Source: Sphaerobacter sp.
GTDB taxonomy: Bacteria > Chloroflexota > Chloroflexia > Thermomicrobiales > Thermomicrobiaceae
Length of the DNA stretch: 64,000 bases
Assembly (NCBI GenBank): GCA_029961075.1
Contig: JASBVL010000024.1
Coordinates: 1 to 64,000 of the forward strand
Direction of reading: 5' to 3'
This document shows positions 17,662 to 24,903 of the stretch, one piece after another (positions within the stretch are counted from its first letter, which is position 1; the number at the start of each line of letters is the position of its first letter). The position numbers and the translations under genes were made by a program. A model generated the notes under the pieces. The model was not told the DNA's origin. It searched no databases and saw only the letters and a program-made list of their open reading frames with translations.

Positions 17662-18101
17662 ACGACGCGCTCCGGGTCTACCAACGCCTCGGGTTGGATA
17701 CGCCGATCTTCATCTACCACATCGAAGGCGCCTCACGTTACGCCGAGCCGGCCGCCACGATTCTCGACGGCGTGACTGACAGTGCCTTCGAGGGGGTGGC
17801 GTCCGTGTTGACCCTGATGGAGCTGACGGTCAAGCCGCTGCGGATGGGACAACTGGACATCGCCGACGAGTACGACGTGCTCACCAGTAACTACCCCCAC
17901 CTCAGCGTGATCGAGATCAACCATCGGGCAGCCCGCCATGCTGCGCAACTCCGCGCTCGCTATCGCCTCCGCCCGGCCGACGCGCTCCAGATCGCAGCCG
18001 CCATCGACGATGGCGCGGACGTATTCCTCACCAACGACCGCGACCTGCGCCGCGTGACCGAGATCCCGGTGTTGCTCCTCGAGGATTTCGTCACCGCGTG
18101 A
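17649..18101 (+). CDS. PIN-domain ribonuclease toxin (second VapC-like)
   Basis: The protein has 150 residues from ATG 17649 inside the antitoxin gene. Active-site acids fit the PIN fold: Asp in LDTPIFIYHIEG, Glu in LTLMELTVKP, Asp in RPADALQIAAA, and Asp in LTNDRDLRRV. It differs clearly from the PIN toxin 400 bases upstream, so the pairs are not a recent duplication. Confidence 0.84.
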   Translation: MAGLDDALRVYQRLGLDTPIFIYHIEGASRYAEPAATILDGVTDSAFEGVASVLTLMELTVKPLRMGQLDIADEYDVLTSNYPHLSVIEINHRAARHAAQLRARYRLRPADALQIAAAIDDGADVFLTNDRDLRRVTEIPVLLLEDFVTA

Positions 18102-18234
18102 AGACAGGCGTGATTGCCCGGTGAGGAATCCACCGGGAACCGTCGTTCGTCATCGTAGTAGCATGGAGGGGGAGCGCGTCCACTCGGCGCGCCTGGACCG
18201 GTGCTGCCATCGGACGGGGAGGGGTTGGGCTCGC

Positions 18235-18933
18235 GTGCGTATCCTCGTGGTCGATGATGACCCGCGCATCCGGGAAACGCTGGCGGGGCCGCTCGGCGCG
18301 GCGGGCTACGAGGTGACAGCGGTGGGCGACGGCGCGGCGGCGCTGGCGGCCGTCGAGCGCGAGCGTCCGGACCTCATCATCCTCGACGTGGCGATGCCGG
18401 GCATGGACGGCTTCGCCGTCTGCCGCGAGCTGCGGGCCTACGAGGCGCTGAGCGGGCTGCCGCGCACGCCGGTGATCTTCCTCACCGTGCGCGACGACTT
18501 CGCCGCCGAGGAGGCGGGCTTCCAGGCCGGAGCCGAGGACTACGTGGCGAAACCCTTCTCGATCCCGGCGCTGCTGGCGCGGGTCCGGCTACGGCTGCCG
18601 AACGCGCTGGTCCGCGTCATCGACGACTACCTGCGGCTCGATCTCACGACCCGTGACGTGGCGGTGCGGCGGAATGGCGAGTGGCAGCCGGTCCGGCTCC
18701 AGCCGCTGGAGTACGCGCTGCTGGAGCGCCTCTACCTGAACGCGGGGATCTGGATCTCGCGCTCCGACCTGCTGGAGCAGGTCTTCGACCGGGACGACGA
18801 GGACACGAAGGCGGTCGAGAAGTACATCCACTTCCTGCGGCAGAAGCTGGAGCCGGACCCGAAAGCGCCGGTCTACATCCAGAGCATGCGGAGCGTCGGC
18901 TACCGCTTCAAGCCGCTCGACCGGGCCGGGTGA
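18235..18933 (+). CDS. OmpR-family response regulator
   Basis: The protein has 232 residues from GTG 18235; the frame is open to 18121 but MRILVVDDDPRIRE is the usual start. The receiver domain has acids D7-D9, the phosphorylated D51 (IILDVAMPG) and the YVAKPF lysine. The C-terminal winged helix contains LQPLEYALLERLYLNAG and the VEKYIHFLRQKLEPD recognition region. It lies three bases before its cognate kinase gene. Target genes are unknown, though the lipoprotein gene in the same operon may be one. Confidence 0.93.
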   Translation: MRILVVDDDPRIRETLAGPLGAAGYEVTAVGDGAAALAAVERERPDLIILDVAMPGMDGFAVCRELRAYEALSGLPRTPVIFLTVRDDFAAEEAGFQAGAEDYVAKPFSIPALLARVRLRLPNALVRVIDDYLRLDLTTRDVAVRRNGEWQPVRLQPLEYALLERLYLNAGIWISRSDLLEQVFDRDDEDTKAVEKYIHFLRQKLEPDPKAPVYIQSMRSVGYRFKPLDRAG

Positions 18934-18936
18934 TGG

Positions 18937-20142
18937 GTGGGTGCGGCGGTGGATGAGCTGATGCGCTCCTACGAGGTGACCGTGCGGCTCGATCCGCTCT
19001 GGACGGTCATCCTCCTGGTGGGGGCGGTGGCGGTGGTGTGCGGGCCGCCGCTGGTGGTCAACGCGCTGTGGATGCTGCGCCTGCGCCGCGCCCGGCTGGC
19101 GACCGCCGCGCTGCAGCGGCTCGTCGACTGCCTCCCCGACGGCGTGGTGCTGGCCCGGCCTGACGGCCGGGTGGTGCTGTGCAATCGGCAGGCGGTGGAG
19201 CTGTGGCCCGGGTTGGCGGTGGGCGCGCCGCTGCCCGATGCGCTGCTGCGTGCCGCCCGGCCGGGGGCCGTTACCAGCAGCCTCGTCGACGCGCCGGACG
19301 GCCGGCGGGTGGCCGGGCAGGTCCATCCCCTGGCGACGCGGCGGGGGCAGGAGACGCTGGTGCTGCTCGACGATGCCGCCCGCCGGCAGGCCGAAGCCGA
19401 TTTCGTCTCCGCGCTGATCCGGCAGATCTCCCACGAGCTGAAGACCCCGCTCTCGGTGATCCGCGGGCACGCCTCGCGCTTCGCCGCGACCGAACAGGCG
19501 GACCCGGCGGAGATGCGCCGGGCGTGGGAGGTGGTCGACGACGAGGCGACGCGCCTGACCGGGCTGATCGATCAGGCGATCCTGATGGCCCGCTTCGAGA
19601 TGCCCGACCCACCGATCGAGGCCCGGCCGCTGAACCTCCGCGCGATCTGCGAAGAGGTGGTGATCGACCTGGCGGAGCGGGTGGCCCACGAGGGGGGCGA
19701 GGTGGACCTGGAGGCGGACGACGGCGCCTATCACGTTCGCGGGGACCGGGGCGCGCTGCGCCAGATGCTGCTCAACCTGGTGGACAACGCGCTGAAGTAC
19801 GGAGGGCCGGGCGTGCGCGTCGTCGTCGGGCTGCGCGCCGACCCCGACACCGGCGACGTGCTCCTGAGCGTGCGCGATACCGGGCCGGGCATTGCCCCGG
19901 CCGATCTCCCGCTGATCTTCGAGCGCGGTTTCCGCGGGCCGCACGCGCGCGGCAGCCGGGTCGGGAGCGGCCTGGGGCTGACGCTCGTCCGCTCGATCGT
20001 CGCCTGGCACGGTGGGACGGTGGAGGCCGCGAGCCAGCCCGGGCAGGGGACGACCATCTCGGTGCGGCTGCCCCGGCATACCGCCGAGGACCCGGCGCCG
20101 GCCGCTGGCGCGCTGGTCGCGGCGCGGGAGCAGGTGCCATGA
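18937..20142 (+). CDS. membrane sensor histidine kinase
   Basis: The protein has 401 residues from GTG 18937 (GTG 18949 or ATG 18961 are possible). One membrane helix lies at residues ~20-45; a PAS-like region follows (LVDCLPDGVVLARPDGRVV). The H box is ISHELKTPLS with H166, then N box LVDNALKYGG, G1 DTGPGIAP, F FERGF and G2 GSGLGLTL. There is no large outer loop, so the signal is probably sensed in the membrane or cytoplasm, or through the downstream lipoprotein whose start overlaps this stop. Confidence 0.92.
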   Translation: MGAAVDELMRSYEVTVRLDPLWTVILLVGAVAVVCGPPLVVNALWMLRLRRARLATAALQRLVDCLPDGVVLARPDGRVVLCNRQAVELWPGLAVGAPLPDALLRAARPGAVTSSLVDAPDGRRVAGQVHPLATRRGQETLVLLDDAARRQAEADFVSALIRQISHELKTPLSVIRGHASRFAATEQADPAEMRRAWEVVDDEATRLTGLIDQAILMARFEMPDPPIEARPLNLRAICEEVVIDLAERVAHEGGEVDLEADDGAYHVRGDRGALRQMLLNLVDNALKYGGPGVRVVVGLRADPDTGDVLLSVRDTGPGIAPADLPLIFERGFRGPHARGSRVGSGLGLTLVRSIVAWHGGTVEAASQPGQGTTISVRLPRHTAEDPAPAAGALVAAREQVP

Positions 20143-21023
20143 GGCGCGCTGGCGGCCTGGCGGCGGTCGTTGCCCTCATCCTGCTGGCGGCGGCCTGCAG
20201 CGTGTCGGTGCGGCCGGTGGGCGACAGCACCCCGACGCCGGCCGCCGCGGCCTCCCCTGGCCTCGCCGCGGTGGCCAGCCCGCGTGCGCAAGCCCCATCC
20301 CCGACTCCGGCGGCCGGGCCGGCATCCCCGCCGCCCACGACCCCGCCGGGGCCGACCGCGCCCGGGACCGGAGCGGCACCGACCCCGACGCCACCGGCGT
20401 CTGCCGGGCGGCCCCAGCCCGCGCCGCCCACGGGCGGCAACCCCGCCCCGGCGCCGATGCCCACGCCGGGGGTGATGCCGCCCCCGGAGACCACCCCGAC
20501 GCCCGTCTCCCTGCCGGCCTGCGACGAGGCGCCGGTGCGCGGCTTCGGGCTGGTGTGGCACGACCAGCCGGCGGTCGCGCAGCGGATCGGCTGCCCGCTC
20601 GCGCCGGAGTTCGGCGTGGCGGCCTGGGTCCAGACCTACGCCCAGGGGCTGATGGTGTGGCTGGACATCCCCCGGGCCGCGCCGGACCTGGGCAGCGCGT
20701 CCTGGGTGGTCACGCTGGCCGGGGGCGCCGCCGCGCGGCACCGCGTGCCGGACCCGGGCGAGAGTTGGGACCCGAGCACCACCGCGCCGAGCGGGGCCTT
20801 CGCCTGGGTCTGGGAGAACGTCTACACCGACCGCGAACGACTCGGCCCGGCGACCTCGCCGCCCTGGCAGACCGACGCCGCGCTCCAGCGCTTCGAGCGG
20901 GGCACGATGCTGTGGCTGCGGGAGCCCGGCAGCGGCCAGCCGACGGTCTACGTCGTCGACGCCGATCTGGCGGTCGCCGCCCACGGCGCGTACCAGGCGT
21001 TCGTCGATCGCAGCTTCTTGTAG
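20139..21023 (+). CDS. lipoprotein with Pro-rich stalk and two LGFP-like modules
   Basis: The protein has 294 residues starting at ATG 20139, overlapping the kinase stop (ATGA). The lipobox LLAAAC gives lipidated C20. Residues ~25-125 are a Pro/Thr/Ala-rich linker, and ~130-290 contain two modules: VRGFGLVW ... IGCPLAPEFG ... LMVWLD, and FAWVWENV ... LGPATSP ... LQRFERGTMLWL. The same modules occur in the secreted protein at 14758-16167. Being last in a two-component operon, it may be an outer sensory or envelope partner of the kinase; that is inference. Confidence 0.75.
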   Translation: MRRAGGLAAVVALILLAAACSVSVRPVGDSTPTPAAAASPGLAAVASPRAQAPSPTPAAGPASPPPTTPPGPTAPGTGAAPTPTPPASAGRPQPAPPTGGNPAPAPMPTPGVMPPPETTPTPVSLPACDEAPVRGFGLVWHDQPAVAQRIGCPLAPEFGVAAWVQTYAQGLMVWLDIPRAAPDLGSASWVVTLAGGAAARHRVPDPGESWDPSTTAPSGAFAWVWENVYTDRERLGPATSPPWQTDAALQRFERGTMLWLREPGSGQPTVYVVDADLAVAAHGAYQAFVDRSFL

Positions 21024-21169
21024 GGGCGGCCGGGCGTGGTCGGCCCGGTCGCGGCCGCCCGGGTACCGCAGGGCGCCTCCTACGCCCATCTACGGGCTGC
21101 GCGCCGTTGGGCAACCCTTCCCCGATTGGTGGGACCGACGCGGCCGGTGATGGCGCCGGGGGCGCGTGG

Positions 21170-21345
21170 AGCGCCGGCGTCGCACGGAGCCTCGCCGGCC
21201 CCCGTTCGCGGCTCACAGGTCCGCGCGGGCCGCCAGGGTGCCCGGGGGATAAATCCCCGGGCTCGGGGGCGAAGCCCACTGAAGGGGCTGGGGTGGCTGC
21301 AGCCACGGCCCTGCCCGAAGGGGCGGGAGCCTGCCCTGAGTCCAT
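21170..21345. repeat. dispersed intergenic repeat with CCCGGGG palindrome
   Basis: This stretch holds GTGGAGCGCCGGCGTC (also near 63858, in variant form near 31820 and 51433) and a GCCCGGGGGAT/ATCCCCGGGC hairpin at 21240-21262 followed by GAAGCCC and GGGGCTG arms. Similar hairpins occur at 31857-31960. No coding function is seen. Confidence 0.6.
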
Positions 21346-21348
21346 CAT

Positions 21349-21458
21349 GTCACCCTGAGCGTAGTGCAGCATCTCCGCGTGGGGCTGCGGCGAATCGGTG
21401 AGATCCTTCGACTCGGACGGGGCTGCCCGACTCACGCCGGGCTCCGCTCAGGATGACA
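21349..21458. repeat. imperfect inverted-repeat element (TCACCCTGAGCG ... CGCTCAGGATGA)
   Basis: The ends are near-inverse copies of each other around an internal ATCCTTCGACTC segment, giving a cruciform of about 110 bases. A related element with ends TCATCCCGACCGGAG/CTCCGGTCAGAATGA lies at 32737-32856. Elements of this size without an ORF resemble non-autonomous mobile repeats. Confidence 0.6.
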
Positions 21459-21525
21459 CGAACGTGCCCGGCTGACGGCAGGGTCGTCCCTCCGCTCTGG
21501 ACAGTACCTCACATCATCAGTCTTC

Positions 21526-21556
21526 TTGACTATCATTACGTCGTGTACTCTATCAT
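21526..21556 (+). promoter_or_regulatory. possible promoter before the small exported protein
   Basis: TTGACT (21526-21531) and TATCAT (21551-21556) are 19 bases apart, longer than ideal, in an unusually AT-rich patch for this genome. Confidence 0.35.
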
Positions 21557-21646
21557 GCATCCAGCCCCAGGCGGATGCCTGCTACCCGTCGTGCGCCTCG
21601 ACGCGGTATGCCCGCGAAGGACCACGGTGGACGGGAGTGCCAGATC

Positions 21647-22033
21647 ATGCGCCGATTCCTCCTCGTCGCGCTGAAGGTGGCTGTGGTCCTGCTCGTCATT
21701 GGCGCGGCGGGAGCGCTGACCGCGACGGTCGGCGTGGCGCGGTTGGAGGCGGTGGACAGCGGCGTGGAGCGATTCACCGGGCCGGAGCGGGTGGCGGCGG
21801 AGGACGCGATACAGGCAGCGCGTGGTGCCTGCGGTAGTGAGACTGGCGAGCGGGTCCTGCGGCGTCGGCGGCGGATCATCACGTTGGAGATCCTCGGCGA
21901 GCCGGGCGCCGGGCGCCAGGAGGGGATCCCGGACTACCGGGCCGAGGTGCAAGCCTACACGCTGTTTGGCATCCCCACGACGAAGATCGAGGTGGGTGCG
22001 GGCGGCTCCATCAGTTGTTTCGACCGGCGCTGA
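21647..22033 (+). CDS. small exported or membrane-anchored protein of unknown function
   Basis: The protein has 128 residues from ATG 21647, where MRRFLLVALKVAVVLLVIGA gives a clear N-terminal hydrophobic segment; the frame opens earlier at 21575 without signal features. The mature part has one pair of cysteines (near GACGSE and SCFDRR) and no recognised domain. It stands alone between two repeat elements and converges on the spoVR gene. Confidence 0.55.
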   Translation: MRRFLLVALKVAVVLLVIGAAGALTATVGVARLEAVDSGVERFTGPERVAAEDAIQAARGACGSETGERVLRRRRRIITLEILGEPGAGRQEGIPDYRAEVQAYTLFGIPTTKIEVGAGGSISCFDRR

Positions 22034-22051
22034 TCGTAGCGCTGCCGCGGC

Positions 22052-22213
22052 AGCCCTCACCCCCGGCCCCTCTCCCAACCCTTCGGCTCTGGTCAGGGCA
22101 GGCTCTTGGGAGAGAAGAGCATTACGGGATACGCCATATGCAAGACGCATGACGCATGCGCCCTCGTGCCCCCTCTCCCAAAGTTGGGAGAGGGGGGCAG
22201 GGGGGTGAGGGCC
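22052..22213. repeat. ~160-bp inverted-repeat element between convergent genes
   Basis: The left end CCCTCACCCCCGGCCCCTCT and the right end are inverse copies (the right end reads AGAGGGGGGCAGGGGGGTGAGG). Inside lies a perfect CCCTCTCCCAA/TTGGGAGAGGG hairpin at 22171-22194. It sits between the stops of two converging genes, so it may end transcription from both sides. A one-sided remnant occurs at 39834-39880. It looks like a MITE-like repeat. Confidence 0.75.
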
Positions 22214-22217
22214 ATTC

Positions 22218-23618
22218 TCACGCGTGCGTCTTGTGCCCCTCGTCGGGGTCGTACGACAGGATGAGGCGCTCGTCGTCCGCGGTGCGGGTCTCGAGCCAGA
22301 TGCGCCGGTCCCAGAGGCGGTAGAGGTGCTCCATCGTCTTCTGGGCGTAGTGGAGGTCGAGCGGCTGACCATCCCAGGCGTGCTTGAGGTAGAGCTCCGA
22401 GTTGCCGTGGTAGTCGCCGTCCTCGACCTGGATCACCGGGAAGCCGTGGTTGGTGAGCTGGGCGCAGAGCCGCTCGCGCACGGACTCCCAGCTCTTGTCG
22501 ACGATGACCAGCTCGTCGCCGATCCGCTGGTAGAGGTAGAGGTCCAGGTCCTCGACGAGCTCCTTGGTCAGGTAGTTCCGGATCAGGGAGACGTCGCTCT
22601 CGAGCTCGCGCACCTCGAACAGCTTGGCGCGGCCGTCCTGGCCGGCCGCGGTGGCGCGGCGCTCGATGTCCTCGAGGATGCAGTAGCCGAGGTGGTAGGG
22701 GTTGAGCCGCCGCGGAGAGGGCTGCAGGATGGCGGCGTGGAGCTGGGCGAACTCGAGGTAGTCGTCGGTGTCGAGGTCCAGCTCGCGCATGATCTGGGCG
22801 TGCCAGTAGGAGGCCCAGCCCTCGTTGATGATCTTGGTCTGGAGCTGCGGGTAGAAGTAGAGCATCTCAGTGCGCACGATCGAGACGACGTCGCGCTCCC
22901 AGTCGGCAAGGCGCGGCGAGTGGGTCAGGATGAAGAGCAGGAGATCGCGGGTTGGCTGCGCCGGCCGGAGGCGTGAGCCGTGGGGCGCGGGTGGCTCGTC
23001 GTCGTGCTCGGGGTCTGGCGATGGGCCGAGGCGCCAGAGGTCCTCGTAGGCGGTGGTGCGCTGGGGCCGGGGCCGCGGCTGGGCGGGCTGGACGTCCTGC
23101 TCGGTGGCGTGCGGGTCGACGTGCTCCTGGATCGAGAGGACGGCGTCCAGGAGGCGCTCCACCTCGTCCGGCCCGTGCTCGAACTCGTAGCGCCGGATGC
23201 GCTCGGCGTTCAGGGCGATGGTGTCGAGCATGCGGCGCGAGGTCTTGGCGAAGTAGGCGTTATTGGCGAAGAAGTCGCTGTGGGCCAGCACGTGGGCGGC
23301 CACCAGCTTGTTCTGCAGGACCGTGTTCGTCTCGAGGAGGAAGGCGTAGCACGGGTTGCTGTTGATGACCAGCTCGTAGATCTTGCTCAGGCCGTAGTCG
23401 TACATCGTCTTCTGCATCTGGTACGCCTTACCGTGCGTCCAGTGCGAGAAGCGGCCGGGGATGCCATAGGAGCCGATCTCGTACATGACCGAGGCCGGCA
23501 CGATCTCAAAGTGCGTGGGGAAGGGGCGCAGCCCGAGCTCGTGGGCGAGCGTCCAGATGCGCTCGATCCCCGCCTCCAACTCGGCGACGTAGCGCTGGGT
23601 CGGTGCCATGTCGTGCAT
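22218..23618 (-). CDS. spoVR: SpoVR family protein
   Basis: The protein has about 466 residues if ATG 23618 is used (MHDMAPTQRY); a GTG at 23639 would add seven. Family signatures are present: PTHFEIVPASVMYEIGSYG, RFSHWTHGKAY, YELVINSNPCYAFL and INEGWASYWHAQ. A low-complexity HDDEPPAPHG insertion lies in the middle. SpoVR (E. coli YcgB) is of unknown biochemical function but is almost always linked to prkA and yhbH, as here, where it is the third gene of that set. Confidence 0.93.
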   Translation of the reverse strand: MHDMAPTQRYVAELEAGIERIWTLAHELGLRPFPTHFEIVPASVMYEIGSYGIPGRFSHWTHGKAYQMQKTMYDYGLSKIYELVINSNPCYAFLLETNTVLQNKLVAAHVLAHSDFFANNAYFAKTSRRMLDTIALNAERIRRYEFEHGPDEVERLLDAVLSIQEHVDPHATEQDVQPAQPRPRPQRTTAYEDLWRLGPSPDPEHDDEPPAPHGSRLRPAQPTRDLLLFILTHSPRLADWERDVVSIVRTEMLYFYPQLQTKIINEGWASYWHAQIMRELDLDTDDYLEFAQLHAAILQPSPRRLNPYHLGYCILEDIERRATAAGQDGRAKLFEVRELESDVSLIRNYLTKELVEDLDLYLYQRIGDELVIVDKSWESVRERLCAQLTNHGFPVIQVEDGDYHGNSELYLKHAWDGQPLDLHYAQKTMEHLYRLWDRRIWLETRTADDERLILSYDPDEGHKTHA

Positions 23619-23718
23619 CGGTGTCTCGCTTCCGTCCACCGGCCCCCGGCGTCGCTCGGGTCGGCGGGGGCCGGGGTCAGTCGGGAACGCGCGGCTCCAC
23701 GCGGGCGGAGCGGGGCGC

Positions 23719-24894
23719 TCAGGCGGTCGAGCGGGCGGTGCCGGAGGCCACGCCCGGCCCGAAGAAGCGGCGGAGCGCCGGGTAGACCTCGGCCTTCTCG
23801 CCGATGGTCACGGTCACGAACTTCGGGCTGTCGAGCTGCTGGAACGTGTGCATCAGCGTGCTCTGGTAGGCGTAGCGGCCCTGGCGGATCTCGCCGTAGC
23901 CAAAGAGGTTGGCCTGGCTGAGCAGGCGCTCGGCCAACTGGCGGCACAGCTCGTTGTCGGAGGGCCAGTTGTCCCCGTCCGAGAAGTGGAAGGGGTAGAT
24001 GTTCCAACTGACCGGGTTGAAGCGCTGCGCGATCAGGTCGAGCGCGAGTTGGTAGGCCGAGCTGGCCTTGGTGCCGCCGCTCTCGCCGCGGGTGAAGAAC
24101 TCCTCCTCGGTGACCTCCTTGGCCTCGGTATGGTGGGCGACGAAGACGATCGCCACGTTGTCGTACTTGGTGCGGAGGAAGCGGACCATCCAGTAGTAGA
24201 AGGCGCGGCTGATGTACTTCTCGAAGGTGCCCATCGAGCCGGACACGTCCATCATGGCGATGACGACCGCGTTCGACTCGCGGCGCACGTCGCGCTCCCA
24301 GGTCTTGAAGCGCAGATCGTCGTTCTTCAGCCCGCCGAAGCGGGGATGGCCGCGCTTGGCGTTGCGCTTGATGTTCTCGCGGATGGTGCGCTTCTTGTCG
24401 AGGTTGGCGTACGGGCCACTCTTCCGGATGTCGGTGAAGCGGACGGCCTGGGACTCGAGCTCTTGCAGGCGCTTCTCCTCCAGGTTGGGGAGCTCGAGAT
24501 CCTCGAAGACCATATCGGCCAGCTCGTCCATGGTCAGCTCGGCCTCGTAGTAGTCGATGCCGGGCTGGTCGCCGGCCTTGGGGCCGTGGCCGGGGCCCTG
24601 GGCCTGGCCGAAGCGCTCGAGCACGTCGCCGACCTGGGAGTCGCCGTTCCCCTCCCCGATCTGCTGCTGGTCGTTGGGGTCGAAGCGGAACTTGTACTCC
24701 TCGAGCGTGCGGATCGGGACGCGCACGATCTTCTTGCCGTCGCTGGTGATGATCGACTGCTCGCTGACGATGTCGGCCAGGTTCTGGCGGATGGCGTCTT
24801 TGACCTTCTGCTTGTGCCGCGCCTGGTCGATCGCCCCCTTGCGGTGGAGCGACCAGTCGTACTGCGTCAGCGTGACGGTGAACATGGTCGTCAC
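23719..24894 (-). CDS. yhbH: YhbH/YeaH family protein (DUF444, VWA-like)
   Basis: The protein has 391 residues. The N-terminal charged region (RHKQKVKDAIRQNLADIV, then IITSDGKKIVRVPIR) is typical of DUF444. The C-terminal half has the VWA-type metal site MMDVSGSMG and later TKASSAYQLALDLI. It lies nine bases after prkA and 79 before spoVR on the same strand. In E. coli and Bacillus these genes are co-expressed under stress and starvation; the molecular role is unknown. Confidence 0.93.
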   Translation of the reverse strand: MTTMFTVTLTQYDWSLHRKGAIDQARHKQKVKDAIRQNLADIVSEQSIITSDGKKIVRVPIRTLEEYKFRFDPNDQQQIGEGNGDSQVGDVLERFGQAQGPGHGPKAGDQPGIDYYEAELTMDELADMVFEDLELPNLEEKRLQELESQAVRFTDIRKSGPYANLDKKRTIRENIKRNAKRGHPRFGGLKNDDLRFKTWERDVRRESNAVVIAMMDVSGSMGTFEKYISRAFYYWMVRFLRTKYDNVAIVFVAHHTEAKEVTEEEFFTRGESGGTKASSAYQLALDLIAQRFNPVSWNIYPFHFSDGDNWPSDNELCRQLAERLLSQANLFGYGEIRQGRYAYQSTLMHTFQQLDSPKFVTVTIGEKAEVYPALRRFFGPGVASGTARSTA

Positions 24895-24903
24895 CCCTCG
24901 TGC

